From JAVVTR01 sp036653535 (lineage in GTDB: Bacteria; Bacteroidota; Bacteroidia; Bacteroidales; P3), in assembly GCA_036653535.1 (NCBI GenBank), contig JAVVTR010000031.1, forward strand, positions 1-12,083: a stretch of 12,083 nucleotides of DNA, in the 5' to 3' direction. Shown one piece after another: positions 5,817-12,083 of this stretch; position 1 is the first letter of the stretch; each line of letters starts with the position of its first letter. The notes under the pieces are model-generated. The model was not told the DNA's origin. It saw only the letters and a list, made by a program, of their open reading frames with translations, and did no database searches. The position numbers were made by a program, and so were the translations under genes.

Positions 5817-6662
5817 ATGCTTAGTACCATAGAGTTACAAAGAATGGCATCTCAAGTTAGACGAGATGTAGTTAGAATGATTAACGGAGCAAAATCGGGG
5901 CATACTGGAGGTTCTTTAGGTTGCGCTGATTTTTTAAGTGTTCTCTATTCCAATGTTTTGGATCACAATTCTAAAAAATTTGAAATGGATGGAAAAAACG
6001 AAGATGTGTTTTTCTTATCCAATGGTCATCTTTCTGCTGTGTTGTATAGTGTTTTAGCAAGAAATGGATATTTCCCCATTCAGGAATTGTCTACCTTTAG
6101 AAAAATAGGAACTCGTTTACAAGGGCATCCCAGTGTGAAGCATCACTTACCGGGTATTCGTATTGCTTCTGGTTCTTTAGGTCAAGGTCTGTCGAATGGA
6201 ATAGGAGTAGCTTTGGCTAAAAAAATGAGTGGGGATGATAAATTAGTATATACCTTACATGGAGACGGGGAGTTGGAGGAAGGACAGATTTGGGAAGCGG
6301 CCATGTTTGCTGGAGCTAAAGGCGTAGATAATATTATTTCTACGGTAGATTGCAATGGCTTGCAGATAGATGGAAGCACTAAAGAGGTTATGGATTTGGG
6401 GAACCTAAGAGCTAAATTTGAAGCTTTCCAATGGACGGTATTAGATATGGATGGTCATAATATAGACAACATACAAGAAGTATTTTCTAAAGCAAAGGCT
6501 CTTACCGGAAAAGGAAAACCTATTATGATTTTGATGAAAACCGAAATGGGCCATGGGGTAGACTTTATGACTAATTTGTGTAAATGGCACGGAACGGCTC
6601 CTAACGATGAACAGCTTTCTAATGCATTAAAGCAATTAGAAGAGACCTTAGGGGATTATTAA
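5817..6662 (+). CDS. Transketolase, N-terminal (TPP-binding) subunit
   Basis: This 281-residue protein is the N-terminal half of a split transketolase, an enzyme that moves two-carbon ketol units between sugar phosphates in the pentose phosphate pathway. The thiamine diphosphate/Mg motif is visible: GDGELEEGQ at residues 149-157 with Asn180 completing the metal site. His29 (SGHTGGSLG), His71 (SNGHLSAVLY), His104 (LQGHPS) and ASGSLGQGL (118-126) also match the family. The usual HPG near residue 29 is HTG here. It ends FMTNLCKWHGTAPND and lacks the pyrimidine-binding and C-terminal domains, which the gene at 8192 supplies. The two products should assemble into one enzyme. Unusually, a VWA gene separates the halves. 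A consensus promoter lies directly upstream. Confidence 0.92.
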   Translation: MLSTIELQRMASQVRRDVVRMINGAKSGHTGGSLGCADFLSVLYSNVLDHNSKKFEMDGKNEDVFFLSNGHLSAVLYSVLARNGYFPIQELSTFRKIGTRLQGHPSVKHHLPGIRIASGSLGQGLSNGIGVALAKKMSGDDKLVYTLHGDGELEEGQIWEAAMFAGAKGVDNIISTVDCNGLQIDGSTKEVMDLGNLRAKFEAFQWTVLDMDGHNIDNIQEVFSKAKALTGKGKPIMILMKTEMGHGVDFMTNLCKWHGTAPNDEQLSNALKQLEETLGDY

Positions 6663-6668
6663 TTTTTC

Positions 6669-6699
6669 AAAAATGCGAAGATTAATCTTAAGCATTTTT
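6669..6699 (+). promoter_or_regulatory. Hairpin enclosing the VWA start codon
   Basis: AAAAATGC (6669-6676) and GCATTTTT (6692-6699) are perfect 8-base inverted repeats, and the interior contains the palindrome AAGATTAATCTT (6678-6689), so a stem of about 12 pairs with a small asymmetric bulge can form. The ATG of the VWA gene (6673-6675) is inside the left arm. The right arm ends in T5 and the structure begins 7 bases after the transketolase stop codon, so it could mask translation or act as a weak terminator. Confidence 0.55.
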
Positions 6700-8067
6700 G
6701 TAGGCGAACTATTGCTTTGCTTAGGAAGTGTAAGAGCAGCAGAGGAGGGCCCCAGTGGTTTGCAAAAGGATAAACCACTGAATCGTATTTTGTTGATTTA
6801 CGATGCCTCTAATTCTATGAATGCTCGTTGGCAGAGTGATACTAAAATGGCTATTTCCAAGCGGCTTATTATGGAAATATTGGATAGCCTCTCTGGAATT
6901 TCTAATTTACAATTGGCTTTGAGGGTGTATGGACACGAGAGTGAATATCCCCCTTTAGATTGTCAAGATAGTCGATTGGAGGTTCCTTTTTCATCGGATA
7001 ATGTAAAGAAAATCATTCACAGGATAAAAACATTGATACCCAAAGGGGCTACTCCTATTGCTTATTCTTTAGAGCAGGCGGCTAATGATTTTCCTGCTTG
7101 TGAAAATTGTAGAAATATTATTATTCTTATTACCGATGGGATAGAGGAATGTAGTGGAGATCCTTGTGCTGCTTCGGCTTTTTTACAAAGTAAAGGTATT
7201 GCATTAAAACCTTTTATTATTGGCATTGGCGATAATTTTGAAACTAATTTCCGTTGTGTAGGGGAGTATTTCGATGCTTCTAAGGAAACCGATTTTGTAC
7301 GTGCATTTGAAATTGTAATATCTCAAGCGCTAAATACCACTACAGCTCAAGTAAATCTATTGGATGAAAAAGGGAAACCTACGGTAACAAATGTGAATAT
7401 GACCTTTTATGATCATGTAGCTGGGAAACCAGTATATCATTATGTGCATACTTTAAATTATAGAGGTTTTCCGGATACCCTCACTTTAGATCCTTTGCAT
7501 ATATATGATTTGGTGGTACATACTATGCCTGCTTGCCGCTTAGATTCGGTAGTTGTTTTTCCTGGAATACACAATATGTTTGCCTTGGATGCAGCTCAAG
7601 GCGATTTAACCTTAAAAATGACCGGTTCACGCTCGGCTGTGGCCAAGAGTATTGCTTGTATTGTTAAAAAACGGGGCGATTTAGATATTGTTAATGTGCA
7701 GTATATTAACGATAAAACGAGGTATTTGACGGGCTTTTATGATATGGAAGTTTTAACTTTGCCACGAATTAATATTCAGAATGTAGAAGTTAGTCCTAAT
7801 ACTACTACCACTATAGAGATTCCTATGCCTGGCATTTTTGTTTTACAACGGAATGGGGAAGGTTATGGCAGTTTATATGCGATAAGGGAGGATGGCAAGG
7901 AGGAGCTTATTTATACTTTTGAAGAGAATGTAAAAATTGAAACCTTATACTTGCAGCCGGGACGTTATCGTATGGTGAACCGGTCGAAATATAATTTACG
8001 AACTTCCGCTACTCGGGATAGGGTTTTTACGATAGAACCGGGAGTAACGGTGAACGTGGTTCTCTAA
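6673..8067 (+). CDS. Secreted von Willebrand factor A (VWA) domain protein
   Basis: This 464-residue protein begins with a signal-peptide-like segment (MRRLILSIFVGELLLCLGSV, likely cleavage after Ala22), unusual in having Glu12 within the hydrophobic core. The context is not a good lipobox. A VWA domain spans about residues 37-220 with a complete MIDAS metal site: Asp44-x-Ser46-x-Ser48 (IYDASNSMN), Thr127 (KGATPIAYSL) and Asp155 (ILITDGIEEC). Cysteines at 97, 143, 146, 160, 165 and 195 could form disulfides outside the cytoplasm. The remaining ~240 residues look beta-rich, with no recognised domain. Ligand and role are unknown; periplasmic or surface adhesion or scaffolding is an inference. 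The gene starts 10 bases after the N-terminal transketolase gene and is followed by a G-rich repeat array and the C-terminal transketolase gene, so it is embedded in that operon. Confidence 0.85.
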   Translation: MRRLILSIFVGELLLCLGSVRAAEEGPSGLQKDKPLNRILLIYDASNSMNARWQSDTKMAISKRLIMEILDSLSGISNLQLALRVYGHESEYPPLDCQDSRLEVPFSSDNVKKIIHRIKTLIPKGATPIAYSLEQAANDFPACENCRNIIILITDGIEECSGDPCAASAFLQSKGIALKPFIIGIGDNFETNFRCVGEYFDASKETDFVRAFEIVISQALNTTTAQVNLLDEKGKPTVTNVNMTFYDHVAGKPVYHYVHTLNYRGFPDTLTLDPLHIYDLVVHTMPACRLDSVVVFPGIHNMFALDAAQGDLTLKMTGSRSAVAKSIACIVKKRGDLDIVNVQYINDKTRYLTGFYDMEVLTLPRINIQNVEVSPNTTTTIEIPMPGIFVLQRNGEGYGSLYAIREDGKEELIYTFEENVKIETLYLQPGRYRMVNRSKYNLRTSATRDRVFTIEPGVTVNVVL

Positions 8068-8166
8068 GGTGGGATAATAAAAGGGATAAGATGGGGATAG
8101 TAAGGTGGGGATGATAAAGGGATAAGGTGGGGATAATAAAGGGATAAGGTGGGGATAGTAAGATGG
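8066..8166 (+). repeat. G-rich tandem array of 22- and 14-bp units
   Basis: The array begins at the VWA stop codon and fills most of the gap before the next gene. Units start AAGGTGGGGATA or AAGATGGGGATA. Long units (8066-8087, 8102-8123, 8124-8145; 22 bp) end in AAAGGGAT-like sequence; short units (8088-8101, 8146-8159; 14 bp) end at ATAGT; a partial unit follows (8160-8166). The order is long-short-long-long-short-partial. The plus strand is nearly all purine and T, with many GGG and GGGG runs. It has no palindromic repeat or uniform spacer, so it is not CRISPR. It may form G-rich structures in the mRNA between the VWA and transketolase C-terminal genes. Confidence 0.9.
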
Positions 8167-8191
8167 TTTTAAAAGAAATATATATATACTT

Positions 8192-9151
8192 ATGAATAAA
8201 TACACTTATACGGAAAAAAAAGACACCCGTTCTGGTTTTGGAGCAGGGTTGTTAGAAGCTGGGAAACGTTTCCCGGAAGTGGTGGCTTTGGCTGCCGATT
8301 TAAAGGGATCGGTAAAAATGGATGCTTTTGCTAAAGAATTCCCTGATCGTTTTATACAGGTAGGTATTGCCGAAGCCAATATGATTTCCATGGCAGCTGG
8401 TATGGCTTTAGCCGGAAAGATTCCTTTTACTGGAACTTTTGCTGAATTTGCAACAGCGAGGGTTTACGATCAAATTCGTCAATCGGTGGCTTATTCCGAA
8501 AAAAATGTAAAAATTTATGCGCCTCACGCAGGGCTTAGTGTAGGGGAAGATGGGGCAACACATCAGGCTTTGGAAGATATGGGAATGATGCGTATGATGC
8601 CCGGTATGACGGTAATTCATCCTTGTGATTATAATCAGGCTTACAATGCTACTTTGGCGGTGGCAGAATTTAAAGGACCAGTTTATTTGCGTTGTGGTCG
8701 TCCAGAAGTGCCAAATTTTACGCCTAAAGATCGTAAATTTGAAATTGGAAAAGCTTATGTTTTGCAAGAGGGTTGTGATGTTACTATTATTGCCATAGGG
8801 CATTTGGTATGGCCCGCTTTGGAGGCAGCCGAGGCTTTACAAGAAAAAGGTATTTCGGCGGAGGTAATAGATATGGCTACCATAAAGCCATTAGATACCG
8901 CTTGCATCCTTAAATCTATTTTAAAGACAGGCTGTGTGGTTACTTGCGAAGAGCACCAAATTAATGGAGGCCTTGGAGATAGTGTGGCTAATTTTTTATC
9001 GCGCAGTGTGCCGGTTCCTATGGAGATGTTAGGGGTGGACGACCAGTTTGGACAAAGTGGAAAACCTCAAGAATTATTGGATTTATATGGCTTAAATACC
9101 AATGGTATTTTGGCAAAAGTAGATTTGGTTTTACCTCGTAAAATAAAATAA
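8192..9151 (+). CDS. Transketolase, C-terminal subunit (pyrimidine-binding and C-terminal domains)
   Basis: This 319-residue protein completes the transketolase begun at 5817. The pyrimidine-binding domain holds the essential glutamate, Glu61 in IQVGIAEANM, which activates thiamine diphosphate, followed by GTFAEFATARVYDQIR (81-96) and YAPHAGLSVGEDGATHQALEDM (about 109-130), which contribute substrate-binding histidines. The C-terminal domain follows from about residue 190 (VTIIAIGHLV, AEVIDMATIKPLD, VVTCEEHQINGGLG). DXS and pyruvate dehydrogenase E1-beta share this architecture, but the pairing with the N-terminal half in the same operon and the GEDGATHQ motif support transketolase. The ATG at 8192 follows an A/T-rich leader just after the tandem array. 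The Mpl-type gene begins 6 bases after its stop. Confidence 0.92.
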   Translation: MNKYTYTEKKDTRSGFGAGLLEAGKRFPEVVALAADLKGSVKMDAFAKEFPDRFIQVGIAEANMISMAAGMALAGKIPFTGTFAEFATARVYDQIRQSVAYSEKNVKIYAPHAGLSVGEDGATHQALEDMGMMRMMPGMTVIHPCDYNQAYNATLAVAEFKGPVYLRCGRPEVPNFTPKDRKFEIGKAYVLQEGCDVTIIAIGHLVWPALEAAEALQEKGISAEVIDMATIKPLDTACILKSILKTGCVVTCEEHQINGGLGDSVANFLSRSVPVPMEMLGVDDQFGQSGKPQELLDLYGLNTNGILAKVDLVLPRKIK

Positions 9152-9157
9152 TACAGT

Positions 9158-10549
9158 ATGGATAAAGCTAAGGTCCATTTTATTGCTATAGGCGGCAGTG
9201 CTATGCATAATTTAGCTATTGCTCTCCACTTAAAAGGATATGAAGTTAGTGGTTCAGACGATGAAATTTTTGAACCTGCTAAATCTCGATTGGATAAATA
9301 TGGCTTACTTCCAAAGGAAACCACTTGGAATATAGAGAATATAACTCCTGATTTAAATGCAGTTATATTAGGGATGCATGCTCGGGTAGATAATCCAGAG
9401 TTGGTGAAAGCGCAAGAATTAGGATTGAAAATATATTCTTATCCCGAATATTTATATGAGCAGTCGAAAGATAAACTTAGGGTGGTAATAGGGGGAAGTC
9501 ACGGAAAAACTTCTGTAACGGCTATGATTTTGCATGTATTGCAAAATTTGGACATGACTCCCGATTATATGGTAGGAGCACAGTTGCAAGGTTTTGAAGT
9601 AATGGTAAAACTTAGCGAAGAGGCTCCTATTATGATTTTGGAAGGAGATGAATATTTAACTTCCGCTATAGATCGTCGTCCTAAATTCCATTTGTACAAA
9701 CCTAATATAGCGGTTATCAATGGTATAGCTTGGGATCATATTAACGTTTTTCCTACTTTCGATATTTACATAGAGCAGTTTAAAATTTTTGCCGAAAGTG
9801 TGGAGGAACAAGGGGTACTTGCTTATTTTGAAGGCGATGAGCAGATCTGTAAGATTGTTGAAGAGTTAAGAGGCAAACGGAAGGATATAAAATACTTACC
9901 TTATGATGTTCCTTCATACCAAGTACGTGGAGGGCATACCTATCTTATTTTTAAAGGAAAAGAGTATGAATTACAGGTTTTTGGCCGTCATAATTTACAG
10001 AATATAGATGCAGCATGGCAGGTTTGTCGCAGTTTGGGAGTGGGGGACAAGGATTTTCTTTCTCAAATTCAAAGTTTTAAAGGTGCTTCTCGGCGCTTAG
10101 AGTTAATAGCGGAAAATAAGGAAAAATCGGTGGCGGTCTATAAGGATTTTGCACACTCTCCTTCTAAGTTAATGGCTACCGTGCAAGCGGTTAAAGAACA
10201 ATACCCTCAACGAAAGTTGGTGGCCTGTATGGAATTACATACGTTTAGTAGCTTAAGTGAAGCATTTTTAAGCCATTATAAAGGGTGTATGGATAAAGCG
10301 GATGTGGCAGCGGTGTATTTTAACCCCAATGCTTTGGAACATAAAAAATTGGCTCCGATTACTAAAGAGATGGTTTATAGGGCTTTTGGACGGGAAGATT
10401 TAAAAGTGTACGATCAGAGCGAACTTTTATTAAAGGATATACAGTCTCAAAATTGGGAAAATGCCAATTTACTTTGGATGACTTCTGGAAATTTTGATGG
10501 GGTAGATGAAAAAAAATTAGCTTTGGAAATAAGTTCTAAGCTTTCCTAA
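9158..10549 (+). CDS. mpl: Mur ligase of the Mpl type (murein peptide recycling ligase)
   Basis: This 463-residue protein is an ATP-dependent Mur ligase, most like Mpl, which joins recycled L-Ala-gamma-D-Glu-meso-diaminopimelate tripeptide to UDP-N-acetylmuramate. The N-terminal Rossmann domain begins HFIAIGGSAMHNLAIALHLKG and has SGSD at 31-34. The ATP loop GSHGKTSVT is at 113-121. MILEGDEYLTSAIDRRPKF (about 159-177) and INGIAWDHINVFPTF (187-201, His194) are the Mpl-like central motifs. KDFAHSPSK in the C-terminal domain resembles the family's ligase motif. MurC shares the layout, but the VGAQLQGFEV and EGDEY patterns point to Mpl. Bacteroidota homologs are divergent and the exact substrate is inferred. 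It is the last gene of the transketolase cluster, 6 bases after the C-terminal subunit, and a hairpin terminator overlaps its stop codon. Confidence 0.82.
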   Translation: MDKAKVHFIAIGGSAMHNLAIALHLKGYEVSGSDDEIFEPAKSRLDKYGLLPKETTWNIENITPDLNAVILGMHARVDNPELVKAQELGLKIYSYPEYLYEQSKDKLRVVIGGSHGKTSVTAMILHVLQNLDMTPDYMVGAQLQGFEVMVKLSEEAPIMILEGDEYLTSAIDRRPKFHLYKPNIAVINGIAWDHINVFPTFDIYIEQFKIFAESVEEQGVLAYFEGDEQICKIVEELRGKRKDIKYLPYDVPSYQVRGGHTYLIFKGKEYELQVFGRHNLQNIDAAWQVCRSLGVGDKDFLSQIQSFKGASRRLELIAENKEKSVAVYKDFAHSPSKLMATVQAVKEQYPQRKLVACMELHTFSSLSEAFLSHYKGCMDKADVAAVYFNPNALEHKKLAPITKEMVYRAFGREDLKVYDQSELLLKDIQSQNWENANLLWMTSGNFDGVDEKKLALEISSKLS

Positions 10550-10580
10550 GATAGAGAACTTAGGAAAGTTTAGCTTGTTA
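10538..10580 (+). terminator. Strong hairpin terminator of the transketolase/Mpl-type cluster
   Basis: CTTTCCTAAG (10541-10550) and CTTAGGAAAG (10559-10568) are a perfect 10-base inverted repeat around an 8-base loop. AAG before the left arm can pair with TTT after the right arm, extending it to about 13 pairs. The stop codon of the Mpl-type gene (10547-10549) lies in the left arm. The tail is TTTAGCTTGTT, only moderately T-rich. Confidence 0.7.
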
Positions 10581-10671
10581 AAGTAAAAGACGAGATAATT
10601 GTTGCAACTTATTATTTTTCTGTATTTTATAGTTGTTTTATTTGCGATTATTTGGGTCTAAATTATTTTTT

Positions 10672-10767
10672 TTATTCCTTTGGTTTAATCCTTGATTTGC
10701 TTAAGGCGATTCTGTCTTTGATTAAGCTTTATTTTGAGTAATGTTTTATACTTGCTTGTTCAATATC
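10672..10767 (-). pseudogene. Degenerate second copy of a methyltransferase 3' end
   Basis: On the minus strand this segment decodes as DIEQASIKHYSK, a stop, then SLIKDRIALSKSRIKPKE and a stop. It aligns with the end of the intact frame at 11612 (DIDKQLYAKY, NLTPDEIAFIETMIKPME). At nucleotide level 10677-10716 and 11617-11656 match at 32 of 40 ungapped positions by my count, including TGGTTTAATC and AAGGCGAT. It has an internal stop and altered spacing, so it is a dead fragment. It shows that two related methyltransferase 3' ends once lay here, either a local duplication or two successive R-M insertions. Confidence 0.7.
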
Positions 10768-10802
10768 CTTTCTATTCACTAATGTAAATACCTCAATAAG
10801 AG

Positions 10803-11419
10803 CTATTTTCTTATCATTAGACTCTTTTGTAAATAGTCTCCAATATGTATCTTGTCATTTTCTATAGTGAAGTTTAGACCAATTGCTATGCATTTGTCAG
10901 GAGAAACCTTATTTTGTAATGCCTTATTAAAACTACCTTCTACAATTTTATTTAATTTTTTATTTGCTTTTATCTTCTTCTCGGTTAACATTAAAGGGCT
11001 ACCTATCAACGTTAATAATAATGGAAAAGCAAATTTGAAACACACATCTTTGTCCTGAAATTTATTTGTAGAACCGATATTGTAATTTGTGCCCAATAAG
11101 ACTAACTCTTCAAAAAAAATGTGTAACGAAATCGCCTCAATAACTGCATCTGAAACATCTCCTTGTTGATATGCGTGAGCTTCATATTTAATTAGTGCAT
11201 CTGTGATTTTTTGAGAGAACCTTATAAGCAAGAATAGATTCTTGAATGCTTGCGTGTAAAACCCAATTACAGTATAAATTAAGAATGTTGTACTTGTCCT
11301 TTTGTTTATGAATTTCGAGATGCTTACGAATGTTCGTCATAATATTATACACATCAGATTCAGACCAAATCGTCTTGAGATAATACTTTATCTATTTTGT
11401 TGGTGTAAAAATCAATCAT
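10803..11419 (-). pseudogene. Frameshifted hypothetical gene downstream of the R-M methyltransferase
   Basis: The longest open piece is 142 codons (10803-11231), but coding-like sequence continues upstream in other frames. From ATG at 11419-11417 the reading is MIDFYTNKIDKVLSQDDLV and a stop (11360-11362). A shifted frame then reads SESDVYNIMTNIRKHLEIHK through LHASIQESILAYKVLS. A second shift at a six-base T run (11207-11212, A6 on the coding strand) joins KITDALIKYEAHAYQQGD in the long piece. Removing one base from that run restores the frame. The repaired protein would have about 205 residues, without signal peptide or membrane segment. I do not recognise the family. Its start overlaps the preceding gene's stop as ATGA, so it belonged to the methyltransferase operon and could be a restriction or accessory component; that role is inferred. 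Confidence 0.65.
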
Positions 11420-11610
11420 AACTTATGCTTTTTCGATGATTTCACTTTCTTGTTTTCAAGGGTGTGGGGGCAGCTTTCGGGTCCGCTTTTATTGCCCACA
11501 AAAGTTTGTTAGCGAAATCAATAGATGGTTATTGTTTTGATAAGTTCCGAGAGCTTGGTTACAGTTGATGGTCTTGTAGCTTCTGTAAGAGATATTTTAG
11601 GCTTATTCAT
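11416..11610 (-). pseudogene. Remnant of a small basic gene between methyltransferase and hypothetical gene
   Basis: ATG at 11610-11608 begins one base after the methyltransferase stop (TAATATG). It reads MNKPKISLTEATRPSTVTKL, then SELIKTITIY and a stop (11518-11520). A second frame carries good coding sequence, DFANKLLWAIKADPKAAPTP, and the first frame resumes with ENKKVKSSKKHKL and a TGA that overlaps the next ATG. Two compensating frameshifts would restore a protein of about 64 residues that is lysine-rich at its end. The family is unknown. The tight junctions on both sides suggest translational coupling in the original operon. Confidence 0.55.
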
Positions 11611-11611
11611 A

Positions 11612-12083
11612 TTATTCCATTGGTTTAATCATTGTTTCGATGAAGGCGATTTCGTCGGGGGTTAAGTTGTATTTTGCGTAGAGTTGTTTGTCGATATCCT
11701 CTACAGACTTGCGCCATTCAATATCTGAATTGGCTGTAAAGTCTTGTAAAGGAACAAATTGAAACTTGTCCTTAGCAATATTCTGAGTAAGCAATATGGT
11801 TGATAGCAAGAATCTGAAAAATTTAGTTTTCACATAGCTTTTCATACTATTTGCCTCTTCTTCTTTATCAAAAACGGATAATAGTAAGTATGATTCTGTG
11901 CAAATAACATTAGGTTCTAACACTTCAATTCTTGATATTACTTTTTTTCTACCCTTCTTATCCGATTGCCCTGCGTGCTCTGAAGCTGTTTTCGACATAA
12001 CAACTTTCCAATTATTGACCAAATTGCTATTTACCGTAATCTTATCAGCATCTATATACGAAAGACCTTGACTTCCGAATACT
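11612..12083 (-). CDS. C-terminal part of a probable Eco57I-type restriction-modification methyltransferase (runs off window)
   Basis: The frame is open from the window edge to the TAA at 11612-11614, giving 157 residues. The TTG at 12022 is not the real start, because the frame continues upstream as FGSQGLSYIDADKITVNSN. The sequence VVMSKTASEHAGQSDKKGRK, then VICTESYLLL, FFRFLLSTILLTQNIAKDKF, FVPLQDFTANSDIEW and DIDKQLYAKYNLTPDEIAFI closely resembles the C-terminal, target-recognition end of Bacteroidota N6-adenine methyltransferase or combined R-M proteins annotated as Eco57I-type. The catalytic motif (NPPY-like) would lie outside the window. It recognises and methylates DNA if intact. Two decayed genes follow directly, so the restriction partner may be lost or fused in the unseen part. 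Confidence 0.6.
   Translation of the reverse strand, partial: VFGSQGLSYIDADKITVNSNLVNNWKVVMSKTASEHAGQSDKKGRKKVISRIEVLEPNVICTESYLLLSVFDKEEEANSMKSYVKTKFFRFLLSTILLTQNIAKDKFQFVPLQDFTANSDIEWRKSVEDIDKQLYAKYNLTPDEIAFIETMIKPME

Noticed and set aside
6673..6740. VWA protein as a lipoprotein
   Set aside because: The only cysteine near the signal segment (Cys16) is preceded by LLL, which is a poor lipobox, and cleavage after Ala22 is more plausible.
8066..8166. CRISPR-like array
   Set aside because: Units are directly abutting, without spacers, unequal in length and not palindromic, and no cas genes are present.
7996..8205. Minus-strand frame rich in proline and tyrosine over the repeat array
   Set aside because: It is produced by the purine-rich tandem array and overlaps the ends of two solid genes; it has no family features.
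10852..11058. Plus-strand 68-codon frame
   Set aside because: It lies opposite the coding-like minus-strand pseudogene and shows no recognisable motif.

Overview
The window is AT-rich chromosomal DNA from a member of the Bacteroidota. Four things point there: promoter elements of the Bacteroidota type (TTTG, about 19 bases, TAnnTTTG), A-rich start sites without clear Shine-Dalgarno motifs, a transketolase split into two genes, and lineage-typical families (a DUF6913-like protein before dapA and an alpha-oxoamine synthase resembling Bacteroidota serine palmitoyltransferases). Order and family cannot be resolved from this sequence.

Layout. Positions 1-348 hold no gene but carry a perfect 64-bp tandem duplication and a promoter. 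A DUF6913-like gene and dapA (lysine/diaminopimelate synthesis) follow on the plus strand and end in an 8-bp tandem-repeat block that can fold into a terminator. A convergent minus-strand pair comes next: a sphingolipid-type alpha-oxoamine synthase (upstream) and a small DUF454/YbaN membrane protein. Between that pair and plus-strand panB lies a 410-bp gene-free region with two divergent, interleaved promoters. The plus-strand promoter matches the consensus perfectly and would give panB a structured leader of about 320 nt. An RluA-type pseudouridine synthase follows panB.

From 5817 to 10549 there is a tight plus-strand cluster: transketolase N-terminal half, a secreted von Willebrand factor A (VWA) protein, transketolase C-terminal half, and an Mpl-type Mur ligase. 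The VWA gene, a hairpin over its start codon and a G-rich repeat array all sit between the two transketolase genes, whose products must work together. A strong hairpin terminator ends the cluster.

The last 1.5 kb, on the minus strand, looks like a decaying restriction-modification island. It holds the 3' part of a probable Eco57I-type methyltransferase gene running off the window, two frameshifted small genes that still keep an operon-like ATGA junction, and a second, degenerate copy of the methyltransferase 3' end.

No rRNA, tRNA, CRISPR array, transposase or integrase was seen. The metabolic genes (dapA, Mpl-type ligase, panB, transketolase, the sphingolipid-type enzyme) are core cell-envelope, cofactor and central-carbon functions. 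The most unusual features are the interrupted transketolase operon, the panB leader and the eroded R-M island.
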